Assembly: GCA_031291335.1 (NCBI GenBank)
Contig: JARLJF010000016.1
Span: 1 to 64,000, forward strand
Source of the DNA: Pandoraea sp.
GTDB taxonomy: Bacteria > Pseudomonadota > Gammaproteobacteria > Burkholderiales > Burkholderiaceae
Reading direction: 5' to 3'
Length of the DNA: 64,000 nt
How positions within the stretch are numbered: position 1 is the first letter of the stretch; each line of letters opens with the position of its first letter. Under the pieces are notes generated by a model, which saw only the letters and a list, made by a program, of their open reading frames with translations, was not told where the DNA came from and did not search any database. The translations under genes were made by a program, and so were the position numbers. This document shows, in pieces, positions 45,766 to 53,302 of this stretch.

Positions 45766-46857
45766 ATGACTTCCTCTGCCGATCCGCACGATCCGTCTCA
45801 GGTATGTGAGTCCTCTACGCCTTCTGCCTCGTCCGAAGCGCCGCTTGCCGGCATCACGGTTCTCGACCTCACACGGCTGTTGCCCGGTCCACTTGCGGGG
45901 CTTCGTCTTGCCGAGTTGGGGGCCAATGTCATCAAGATCGAGGACAAGGGCGCCGGCGACTATGCTCGCGAGATGATGTTGCGCGAAGGTGAAGCCCCGC
46001 CGGGCGCCTTCTGGCGTCTGCTCAATCGCGGCAAATCGGTCGAGCGGTTCGACCTCAAGAACGACACCGATCGCGTGACGTTTCAAGACTGGGTCTCCCG
46101 TGCCGATGTGCTGCTCGAAGGGTTCCGCCCCGGCGTGATGGCGCGGCTCGGCTTCGACTACGAGACGCTTGCACGACTCCGGCCCTCGCTGGTGATGGCG
46201 TCGATTACCGGCTATGGGCAGCATGGGCCGTTGGCGCAGGCAGCCGGACACGACATCAACTACATCGGCTATGCCGGGGTGCTCGATCAGTTGGGAGACA
46301 CGACAGATGCGCCCATCGTCCCGAACTTCCAGATCGGCGATTTGTACGGCGGCGGGCAGGCGGCGGTGCAAGCGGTGCTGGCGGCGCTCGTCTCGGCACA
46401 GCGCACCGGACGCGGTCGGTGGCTGGATATCTCGATGACTCATGAGGTGTTTCGCGCGAATCTCGTTCCCGCAGTGGCGTTGCACCGGCAGGGGCATGTG
46501 TCGCGGGCAGGCATGGACTTGCTCAATGGCGGCGTGCCTTGCTATCAGGTCTATCGCACGCAGGATGAGCGATACATGGCCGTGGGGGCGCTCGAACTCA
46601 AGTTCTGGCAGACCTTGTGTGATGTACTCGGACGCAGCGAGTGGAAGGGGCGGCACTGGTCGTTGGGGCAGGCGCCGGGTGGCGACGATGCGCGTGCGCT
46701 TCAACGCGAACTGGCGACGGTGTTTGCGAGCGCGTCACAGGCCGACTGGACGTCGCGCTTCGCCAATGCCGATTGCTGCGTCACACCGGTGTTGCGGTTG
46801 GAGGAAGCCATGACGCACCCGTTGTTTGCGCAGGCAAGCGAGGCGCTCACACCCTGA
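45766..46857 (+). CDS. CaiB/BaiF family protein, alpha-methylacyl-CoA racemase-like
   Basis: 363 residues from ATG at 45766; in-frame TTG/GTG codons upstream (45703, 45733) are possible but lack a ribosome site. CaiB/BaiF fold (ITVLDLTRLLPGPLAGLRLA). His162 in AAGHDINYIGYAG and Asp192 in IGDLYGGGQAA are 30 residues apart, as are the catalytic His126/Asp156 of mycobacterial methylacyl-CoA racemase. This favours 2-methylacyl-CoA epimerisation over CoA transfer. 107 bp after the CoA-transferase on the same strand, probably same operon. Substrate unknown, but a 2-methyl branched CoA ester is expected. Confidence 0.85.
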   Translation: MTSSADPHDPSQVCESSTPSASSEAPLAGITVLDLTRLLPGPLAGLRLAELGANVIKIEDKGAGDYAREMMLREGEAPPGAFWRLLNRGKSVERFDLKNDTDRVTFQDWVSRADVLLEGFRPGVMARLGFDYETLARLRPSLVMASITGYGQHGPLAQAAGHDINYIGYAGVLDQLGDTTDAPIVPNFQIGDLYGGGQAAVQAVLAALVSAQRTGRGRWLDISMTHEVFRANLVPAVALHRQGHVSRAGMDLLNGGVPCYQVYRTQDERYMAVGALELKFWQTLCDVLGRSEWKGRHWSLGQAPGGDDARALQRELATVFASASQADWTSRFANADCCVTPVLRLEEAMTHPLFAQASEALTP

Positions 46858-46959
46858 TGCCAGGGTGATCGCACGTTACTGAATGTCACAATTTTTCAGG
46901 GAGGTGAGACGCGAGGTGGGGCGGTTGATCGCGTAGAGTCGTCGCTTACCGATTCCGAT

Positions 46960-47754
46960 ATGCCCATGACCCGACGGCTAGCTTTGCACCCACATCGACA
47001 CTGGTTCACCCATGCCGCGCGAGGACGATGGGTCGTTGCGCTCATCAGTGTGGCGGCAGGGGCGGCGATGACCGGATGCGTGTCCTATCAGAACGCACCG
47101 ATGGATCACGGGAAGGTGCGCTCGACTGCAATGACGACGGCCGATCTCGCGCAGACGGACATCAATCGCGTGGCAACGTTGGGCATGCGCGCTAACCTCG
47201 AGAGCTTGTACGCGCTGGCGGACAAGCTTTACAAGCGCAACCCGCGCGAATGGCGCAAGGGCGGGGCGGCGACTCAGGCGCAGGCGATGGCGCAATTGCG
47301 CGCGGCCGTCGAGGGGCGACGCAGCCTGTCTGAACTGAAGGATTTGCGCGATGTGAAAGCACTGTCGCTCTCGCTGGACCCTGCGTTCAACGGGGATCGG
47401 GTCGCGGCGTTCGTCTTCAGTCTGTCGGACACGATCATCACCGCACATGGCGGCACGACAGTGTTTTATCTGAGCGATGGGTTGGATGCGCAGCGAATCT
47501 ACAATGCGGCGCGCAACGTCGAGATTGCCGCGTGGCTGCTTGCGAGTCGTCGTGACCCCATGGGCAAGCCGTTGCTGCTGGCGAACGAAATGACCGACGT
47601 GCGCAACGTGAGCTTCGAACGGGAGTTCGGCAAGATCATCGGCCGGCTCGATTTGCTGGCCGAGATGCTTGATGAAAAGTACCGGCGTGCGGGCATTGGC
47701 TACGTCCAGAATCTGCTCGGTGCGCAGTTTCTCCAGTTCCTTCCCGTACGATGA
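46960..47754 (+). CDS. Putative lipoprotein of unknown function
   Basis: 264 residues from ATG at 46960 (or ATG at 46966). The long basic N-region HPHRHWFTHAARGRW is followed by a hydrophobic stretch and lipobox MTGC (Cys40), so it should be an outer- or inner-membrane lipoprotein. The mature part is helical and polar with KLYKRNPREWRKGG and GTTVFYLSDGLDAQRIYNAA. I do not recognise a named domain, though similar conserved proteobacterial lipoproteins exist. Separated from the racemase gene by 102 bp and from dinB by a LexA box; apparently its own unit. Confidence 0.75.
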   Translation: MPMTRRLALHPHRHWFTHAARGRWVVALISVAAGAAMTGCVSYQNAPMDHGKVRSTAMTTADLAQTDINRVATLGMRANLESLYALADKLYKRNPREWRKGGAATQAQAMAQLRAAVEGRRSLSELKDLRDVKALSLSLDPAFNGDRVAAFVFSLSDTIITAHGGTTVFYLSDGLDAQRIYNAARNVEIAAWLLASRRDPMGKPLLLANEMTDVRNVSFEREFGKIIGRLDLLAEMLDEKYRRAGIGYVQNLLGAQFLQFLPVR

Positions 47755-47792
47755 AGTGATGTCACTGCTGGGGCGCAAATATTGCGTGAATG

Positions 47793-47808
47793 CTGTATAT
47801 TTACACAG
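47793..47808. promoter_or_regulatory. LexA-type SOS box of dinB
   Basis: CTGTATATTTACACAG matches CTGT-N8-ACAG exactly with an A/T-rich centre, 17 bp before the dinB ATG. Position and match are typical of SOS control of DNA polymerase IV. Confidence 0.88.
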
Positions 47809-47825
47809 TGTTTTCGCCGCCTGCC

Positions 47826-48956
47826 ATGTCATCCTCAACCCGCAAGATCATTCACTGCGACGCTGATTGCTTCTACGCCTCCGTCGAGATGCGTGACGAC
47901 CCGTCGTTGCGGGGAATTCCGCTGGCCGTCGGTGGCCAGCCCGATCAACGCGGCGTCGTGGCGACATGCAATTACGAGGCGCGCGCGTTCGGCGTGCGTT
48001 CTGCCATGCCGTCGGCGCAGGCGATGAAGCTGTGCCCCGAGTTGCGCATCATTCCCCCGACGATGAGCCGGTATCAGGAAGCTTCACGGCGCATCATGGC
48101 GATCTATCGCGATTACACGGAACTCGTCGAACCGCTCTCGCTGGACGAGGCGTATCTGGACGTCACCGACAGCGAGCACTGCGACGGCTCGGCGACGTTG
48201 ATCGCGCGTGAGATTCGTGCCCGCATTGCCGCCGAAGTCGGGCTGACCGTCTCGGCTGGCGTGGCGCCGAACAAGTTCATCGCCAAGATCGCCAGCGATT
48301 GGCGCAAGCCTGACGGCATGTTCGTCGTAAAGCCTGCGGAAGTCGACGCGTTCGTGGCTGTCTTGCCCGTCGAGCGTCTGTTCGGCGTGGGTAAGGTGAC
48401 GGCGGAGAAGCTGCGGGCGCTGGGCGTGGACTCGTGCGGCGATTTGCGAAGCCACTCGATGGCCGACCTCACGGAGCGCTTCGGCGTTTTCGGTCAGCGG
48501 CTGTTCGAGCGTTGCCGTGGCATCGACACGCGTGAAGTGAGCCCGGACCGCGAGCGCAAATCGATCAGTGTCGAAACGACGTACACGCGCGACCTGCGCA
48601 CGCTCGCCGAATGTGAGACGGCGCTTGAACCGTTGCTTCGCCAGTTGTTCGAGCGCATCGAGCGGGCGCGTCGCAGCGAACCGTTGGCTATCGCCAAGGT
48701 CTTCGTCAAAATCCGTTTCGCCGACTTCTCTCGCACGACGGCCGAAGCCGGTGCGCTGGGCGTTGATGCCGTGCAATGCCGTGAGCTGCTGGCAGAGGCG
48801 GTTGGCCGCAAGCGCCGGCCGGTCCGCTTGATGGGCGTGGGCGTTCGCCTGCTGGAAGCTCAGGCGGCACGTCAGTTGCGATTGTTTGACGACCGGGACG
48901 ACAGCACCTCACTCATCGCCCCGCCGACGGGCGATAATGCGGCATCACAGGCATAG
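47826..48956 (+). CDS. dinB: DNA polymerase IV
   Basis: Error-prone Y-family translesion polymerase. 376 residues from ATG at 47826; the frame opens at 47790 but that stretch contains the LexA box. Catalytic acids: Asp12 in HCDADCFYASVE and Asp107-Glu108 in PLSLDEAYLDV. A little-finger domain follows (about 240-350). The C-terminal clamp-binding motif QLRLF is present (about residue 350), then a short tail. Predicted SOS-induced by the box at 47793-47808. Only 25 bp before the MgtC-like gene, which may be co-transcribed. Confidence 0.96.
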   Translation: MSSSTRKIIHCDADCFYASVEMRDDPSLRGIPLAVGGQPDQRGVVATCNYEARAFGVRSAMPSAQAMKLCPELRIIPPTMSRYQEASRRIMAIYRDYTELVEPLSLDEAYLDVTDSEHCDGSATLIAREIRARIAAEVGLTVSAGVAPNKFIAKIASDWRKPDGMFVVKPAEVDAFVAVLPVERLFGVGKVTAEKLRALGVDSCGDLRSHSMADLTERFGVFGQRLFERCRGIDTREVSPDRERKSISVETTYTRDLRTLAECETALEPLLRQLFERIERARRSEPLAIAKVFVKIRFADFSRTTAEAGALGVDAVQCRELLAEAVGRKRRPVRLMGVGVRLLEAQAARQLRLFDDRDDSTSLIAPPTGDNAASQA

Positions 48957-48981
48957 ATCGCGCAGGCGAGCGGGGTGAGGG

Positions 48982-49491
48982 ATGGCGGAGATCATCGAAG
49001 TCACATTGCGGCTGACGGCGGCATTGGTGCTTGGCGGCCTGGTCGGGCTCAATCGTAATCTGCATCACAAGTCTGTCGGCTTGCGAACGCTGGCGATCGT
49101 GTCGTTCGGCTCGGCGTTGTTCGTGCTGGCGGTCGTGCCGTTTCCGGGCACCACGCTGACGTATGACGGCTCGTCGGTCGGCCGGGTGATACAGGGCATC
49201 GTCGCCGGGATCGGGTTTCTCGGTGCGGGTTGCATCATTCGCCCGAGTCAGGGTTCATCGGTGCACGGGTTCACGACGGCGGCGGCGCTCTGGAGTACGA
49301 CAGGCATCGGCATTATTTGCGGGCTGGGCCGCTGGCATATCGCCCTGGTGGCAATGGTGTTGCTGCTTATCGTGCTGGCGTTCGGCGGGCGTATCGAGAT
49401 GCTCGTGCACCGATGGCTGGGACACGACGAGCCGTCTGAGCCTGCGTCTGACGGGCACGCGGCGCCGCCGCGTGGGCGCGACGGCAAGTAA
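48982..49491 (+). CDS. MgtC/SapB family membrane protein
   Basis: 169 residues. The N-terminal four- to five-helix MgtC domain shows LRLTAALVLGGLVGLNRNLH, GLRTLAIVSFGSALFVLAV, GIVAGIGFLGAGCIIR and the VHGFTTAAALWSTTGIGII signature. There is no long C-terminal ACT-like domain as in Salmonella MgtC; instead a short charged tail follows. MgtC proteins affect ATP synthase activity, Mg limitation and survival in macrophages; SapB-type homologues are poorly understood. 25 bp after dinB, so possibly under the same SOS promoter. Confidence 0.9.
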   Translation: MAEIIEVTLRLTAALVLGGLVGLNRNLHHKSVGLRTLAIVSFGSALFVLAVVPFPGTTLTYDGSSVGRVIQGIVAGIGFLGAGCIIRPSQGSSVHGFTTAAALWSTTGIGIICGLGRWHIALVAMVLLLIVLAFGGRIEMLVHRWLGHDEPSEPASDGHAAPPRGRDGK

Positions 49492-49572
49492 GATTCATAC
49501 AGCGTCTGCAGAAGATGCACATCGCTGCCTCCCCGCCCCGGACATCACACCAGGATTCTGCGGATACCGAAG

Positions 49573-49595
49573 AAAAATGCCCGCCGAAGCGGGCA
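49573..49595 (-). terminator. Rho-independent terminator, minus strand
   Basis: TGCCCGC, loop CGAA, GCGGGCA (49578-49595) with an A-run at 49573-49577, which is a T-run on the minus strand. It lies 148 bp past the stop of the minus-strand lipoprotein gene and may also block read-through from dinB-mgtC. Confidence 0.75.
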
Positions 49596-49742
49596 AATGA
49601 CGTTGTCGCAGTACCCCCAAAAGGACGTAAGAGGGCGATTTCATTTTGGTCAGCCACACGTTGTTCGCCAATCGGGGCTTGCCCGATTAGGGAAAGCACG
49701 TCAGGGAGACTACGTAAGGCTGCCTCGGGGTTGGACGACGGC

Positions 49743-50198
49743 TTACCGTAGTGCGCGCAGCTCGGTCGCGCGTGCGCGCGCGACCCGCAGGCCGTCGGCC
49801 TGAAGCGAGAACGTGGCGGCGTCGGCTTGCTGCGAAGCGTCCGTTGCTGAGGTGTACGTCACAATGGCCGCCTGCCGCTCGCGGTGGAATCGCTCGGTGA
49901 TCGGCGCACACTCGGCGGCAGCTTCGTCGGCCAGTCGCGCAGGATCGGGCACGAGATTGATATAGCGTGCGACGTGGCCATAAAGACACGTGCGGTACTG
50001 GTCGGCCGCCGCGTCGGCGGCTACCAGATGACGCTCGCGCAAGGTGGCGGCATCGGTAGCAGCAGGATGCGCCGCCGCGGGGGCTGCGTGTGGTTTCGAC
50101 GGGGTGGCGCAGCCGGTGACGAGCACGGCGGCAACGACACAGAGCAGGGCCGGCGCGACAATGCGCGCGCGGGCCAAAATCGGAAACTTCCGAGTCAT
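49743..50198 (-). CDS. Small Ala-rich putative lipoprotein
   Basis: 151 residues. Signal with basic start MTRKFPILARARI, hydrophobic core and lipobox VTGC (Cys30), followed by a Pro/Ala/His-rich linker. The mature domain (about 52-151) is helical and contains ADQYRTCLYGHVARYINLVP and a Cys pair that could form a disulfide. No named family recognised. Divergent from phrB; the 122-bp space contains a perfect palindrome. Confidence 0.7.
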   Translation of the reverse strand: MTRKFPILARARIVAPALLCVVAAVLVTGCATPSKPHAAPAAAHPAATDAATLRERHLVAADAAADQYRTCLYGHVARYINLVPDPARLADEAAAECAPITERFHRERQAAIVTYTSATDASQQADAATFSLQADGLRVARARATELRALR

Positions 50199-50253
50199 GA
50201 GGTAATCGAGGCCGATGGCATAAAGTCCGCGATCTCGCTATGGTAAGGGATTT

Positions 50254-50276
50254 GGTGGATTCGTCCCGAATCCACC
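50254..50276. promoter_or_regulatory. Perfect 10-bp palindrome in the phrB/lipoprotein promoter region
   Basis: GGTGGATTCG, spacer TCC, CGAATCCACC: both arms are perfect. It is 44 bp before the phrB start and 56 bp before the divergent lipoprotein start, so it may be an operator for one or both, or a 5'-UTR hairpin of phrB. Confidence 0.6.
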
Positions 50277-50320
50277 GCGATTCCATCGATAACGGCGCGT
50301 ACCTGTCGCGCCAATCTGAC

Positions 50321-51817
50321 ATGAGCGAATTCCAAAAAGGGCTGGTGTGGCTGCGGCGCGATCTACGCTGCACGGACAACGCGACACTGACGCAGGCGCT
50401 CACGGCGTGCCGCGAGGTGTATGTCGTCTTTGTCTTCGACACGACGATTCTCGCGAGTTTGCCGACCGACGATCGCCGGGTGGCCTTCATCCACGACAGT
50501 GTGGTGGCGCTGGCCAAGACCCTGAAGGACGCCGGGGGCGCACTGATCGTGCGTCACGGAGATCCGAGCGCAGAGATTCCTGCACTGGCGAAGTCGCTGG
50601 GTGTGCAGGCCGCCTTCGCCGGGCGCGACTATGAACCTGCCGCGGTCGTGCGTGATCGTACGGTGGCTCGCTCGCTCGACGATCTCGGCATCGTCTTCGA
50701 GACCGTCAAGGATCAGGTCATCTTCGAGGCCAGTGAGATTCTCACGGCACAGGGTGAGCCCTACAGCGTATTTACGCCTTACCAGCGGGCATGGTTGAAG
50801 CAAGTACGGCCGGTCGATCTGGCGCCGCACGGGGGCAAGCATGACCTGCAACGGCTGGCTGTACCGCCGAACGGTGACGTGACACTCCCCTCGCTCGCGT
50901 CGCTCGGCTTCGAGGTGCCCGATTCGCACCGGATGACGATCCCGGCGGGCGAGCCTGGCGCTCGCCAATTGCTGGATGACTTTCTGCCGCGCATGGCGCA
51001 TTACCACGAGCGTCGCGACTATCCCGCCGTGCGCGGGCCGAGCTATCTGTCGGTGCATTTGCGTTTCGGCACGATCTCGATCCGCACGCTGGCGCGCGAA
51101 GCGCATGCGGCCATGCTGCGAGGCGGCGATGCCGGCAGCGGCGCGCAGACGTGGCTGAGCGAGTTGATCTGGCGCGAGTTCTATTTCATGATCCTGCACC
51201 ACCATCCGGACGTGGTCGGGAAGGCATTCAAACCGGCTTATGACGCCATTGAATGGGCGACCGGCAAGACTGCCGATGCGAATTTTCAGGCGTGGTGTGA
51301 AGGCCGGACGGGCTATCCGCTGGTCGATGCGGCCATGCGTCAGATTAACCAGACCGGCTACATGCATAACCGGTTGCGCATGGTCACGGCAAGCTTTCTG
51401 GTCAAGGATCTGGGCATCGACTGGCGCCGGGGTGAGGCGTACTTTGCATGTGCGCTCAATGATTTCGATTTGTCGGCAAACAATGGCGGCTGGCAATGGG
51501 CGGCTTCCACCGGGTGTGACGCACAACCGTATTTCCGCATCTTCAATCCGGTGACGCAGTCTGAAAAGTTCGACCCACAGGGGCGTTTCATCCGAAAGTA
51601 CGTGCCGGAGCTGGCCGATTTGCCTGACAAGGCGCTGCACTCGCCGTGGCGAGCCGATGCGCAGACGCTGCTTGACGCCAAGGTGACGCTGGGGCGCGAT
51701 TATCCGCAGCCACTGGTTGCCCACGACGTGGCGCGCAAGGAAACGCTCGCACGGTACGCTGTCGTGAAGACGCCGGCCGTTTCCGGCAAACGCGACAATG
51801 ACGTGGATGCTGAGTGA
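50321..51817 (+). CDS. phrB: Deoxyribodipyrimidine photo-lyase (class I CPD type)
   Basis: Light-driven repair of cyclobutane pyrimidine dimers, with FAD and an antenna pigment. 498 residues from ATG at 50321. N-terminal photolyase alpha/beta domain begins GLVWLRRDLRCTDNATLTQA. The C-terminal FAD-binding domain has GRTGYPLVDAAMRQINQTGY, MHNRLRMVTASFLVKDLGID and NNGGWQWAASTGCDAQPYFR, including tryptophans of the electron-transfer chain. A 255-bp non-coding stretch then a strong terminator follow. Confidence 0.95.
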   Translation: MSEFQKGLVWLRRDLRCTDNATLTQALTACREVYVVFVFDTTILASLPTDDRRVAFIHDSVVALAKTLKDAGGALIVRHGDPSAEIPALAKSLGVQAAFAGRDYEPAAVVRDRTVARSLDDLGIVFETVKDQVIFEASEILTAQGEPYSVFTPYQRAWLKQVRPVDLAPHGGKHDLQRLAVPPNGDVTLPSLASLGFEVPDSHRMTIPAGEPGARQLLDDFLPRMAHYHERRDYPAVRGPSYLSVHLRFGTISIRTLAREAHAAMLRGGDAGSGAQTWLSELIWREFYFMILHHHPDVVGKAFKPAYDAIEWATGKTADANFQAWCEGRTGYPLVDAAMRQINQTGYMHNRLRMVTASFLVKDLGIDWRRGEAYFACALNDFDLSANNGGWQWAASTGCDAQPYFRIFNPVTQSEKFDPQGRFIRKYVPELADLPDKALHSPWRADAQTLLDAKVTLGRDYPQPLVAHDVARKETLARYAVVKTPAVSGKRDNDVDAE

Positions 51818-52072
51818 TGACAGGGTTGGTGTATACCCCGGTCAACTTTTTCCGCGTTTGACCGTTGATACGGATAAGGCACACGAGAGGCCTGGGCTTC
51901 GGTAGCGGTTCGCAACGTCGGGGGGCGTTAGTGGGCGTCAGGGAGGAAGCAGTAAAACAGCGAGAAGTGCTCGGAAACGAGCGAGGGCAAGGCCAAAACC
52001 ACACGGAGAAGCTGGAAAAATCCTTTGCCGCGCAGACGGCAGCTTCACCATACGGGGTTAGCGATGAGCGAG
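51818..52072 (+). ncRNA. Candidate non-coding RNA or extended 3' UTR after phrB
   Basis: 255 bp with no coding frame on either strand, ending exactly at a strong plus-strand terminator. It starts with a CGGTCAA / TTGACCG dyad near 51849-51876. I cannot identify it with 6S RNA, RNase P RNA, tmRNA or SRP RNA. It is either a long phrB 3' UTR or a separate small RNA; a promoter could not be fixed. Confidence 0.3.
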
Positions 52073-52105
52073 TGCCCGGAACGTCAGCGTTCCGGGCATT
52101 TTTTT
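52073..52105 (+). terminator. Rho-independent terminator downstream of phrB
   Basis: TGCCCGGAACG, loop TCAG, CGTTCCGGGCA, then seven T: perfect 11-bp arms, one-directional (plus strand). Confidence 0.95.
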
Positions 52106-52113
52106 ATGGCAAA

Positions 52114-53043
52114 TCAGCGTGTCTGACGTTGGGCGGTCGCCGCCAGTACGATCCAGACCGCCAGGTTGAACGGCAGCGTGAAGTAGGGCCACCCCAGCGA
52201 GCCGAGCGCCTGACCGAGCGCCACGCAGAGAATGCTCGCCAGAGCGGCGCCCGCGAAGCGCAGGGTTGGACGGCGGCCGAATACGCCCAGACCGAGGGCG
52301 GCAAGAAACGCATTGACGCCGATGCCACCGGCTTGTCCAGCCATCGCGGCCCATACCGTCGCCAGCGCAGTAAGGCTGAACCAGACAGCGATACCGGCTG
52401 CCAGCGCCCATAACGTGGCGCGGGCATTCCAGAGCGCCAGCAAATACCAAGTGAGCAGACCCAGCACCAGCGGCCCGACGAAGACGGCCTGACCGACCGA
52501 GCAAAAGACGAAGCCGGGCGTGCCCGTGTCGCAGGTGGGTGCCCCCGTGCGCGGCAACAGCGCCAACCATGGCTGCAGACCCCAGGTGAGCGCCATGACG
52601 CCCACAAACGGGCCGGTCAGGGCTGGAAGCCGGTAGCGGGCGAGCATGACCGTCATGAAGACTGTCAGGCAGACGCAAACCGCCAGCCACGTGACGAACG
52701 CGGCGTCTGGCTGCCATAGGGCGCCGAACGCAATACCCGTCAGCGCGGCGTTGTATCCCAATAGCCCGCTGCGGCGTTGCTCGCGTGGCAGTCGCAGGGC
52801 GATCGCCAAACATGACGCGGAGACGCTCGCGGCTAGCCCGGAAAGGGCTGCCGGCAAGTCGGCGAGGGCGAGTACGGCGAGCAACAACACGCCGATGCCT
52901 GCCGACGGAATGAAGTAGATCTGTGCGAAGTTTGCGACCGGCCCGTGAAGCTCTGCGATCAACCAATGGCGCTCCCCTTCGGCGCGCGGCAAGGCCTGTG
53001 AGGCCGCTGATGCAGGCATGGCAGAGGGGCGGGGCATTGGCAT
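52114..53043 (-). CDS. Urea transporter
   Basis: 309 residues, ten or so membrane helices in the two-fold repeat of the UT family. The first repeat has GLLGYNAALTGIAFGALW, and the C-terminal repeat ends with PYFTLPFNLAVWIVL, matching the LPxxTxPF-type selectivity signature. Facilitates urea diffusion through the inner membrane. No urease or allophanate hydrolase gene is in this window. On the same strand as glnS but separated by a terminator. The N-terminal ~25 residues are Pro/Ala/Ser-rich; a shorter start is possible. Confidence 0.88.
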   Translation of the reverse strand: MPMPRPSAMPASAASQALPRAEGERHWLIAELHGPVANFAQIYFIPSAGIGVLLLAVLALADLPAALSGLAASVSASCLAIALRLPREQRRSGLLGYNAALTGIAFGALWQPDAAFVTWLAVCVCLTVFMTVMLARYRLPALTGPFVGVMALTWGLQPWLALLPRTGAPTCDTGTPGFVFCSVGQAVFVGPLVLGLLTWYLLALWNARATLWALAAGIAVWFSLTALATVWAAMAGQAGGIGVNAFLAALGLGVFGRRPTLRFAGAALASILCVALGQALGSLGWPYFTLPFNLAVWIVLAATAQRQTR

Positions 53044-53248
53044 GGGTGGACGACAGCAACGCAGGCTGAGGTGAGAGGGGTTCGCGGTGTGTCAGGCGCC
53101 CGAATGGACCGAGCAGCCCATACGGCAGGCGAGCGATGGGCGCGAGCTTACGCCGAACCGGCATGTCCGGGCTGGGTAGCTCGTTATAGTGGGTATTTGG
53201 GGCGGTATCGGGTATGAAGCGGCGACTGCTAGCGGCGCCTGGAAACGC

Positions 53249-53276
53249 AAAACCCGCGCACGCAGGCGCGGGTTTT
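53249..53276. terminator. Terminator of glnS
   Basis: AAAACCCGCG, 8-base loop, CGCGGGTTTT: perfect 10-bp arms with short T-runs on both strands, 26 bp past the glnS stop (minus strand). Confidence 0.88.
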
Positions 53277-53302
53277 GTTCGACGATTGTTGCTGCGCGGG
53301 GC

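Noticed and set aside
49671-49689. AATCGGG/CCCGATT hairpin as terminator of the 49743-50198 lipoprotein gene
   Set aside because: No T-run on the minus strand; the stem at 49573-49595 with a T-run is the better terminator.
51818-52072. 6S RNA, RNase P RNA or tmRNA in the phrB downstream stretch
   Set aside because: I could not find the conserved landmarks of any of these; kept only as an unnamed candidate RNA.
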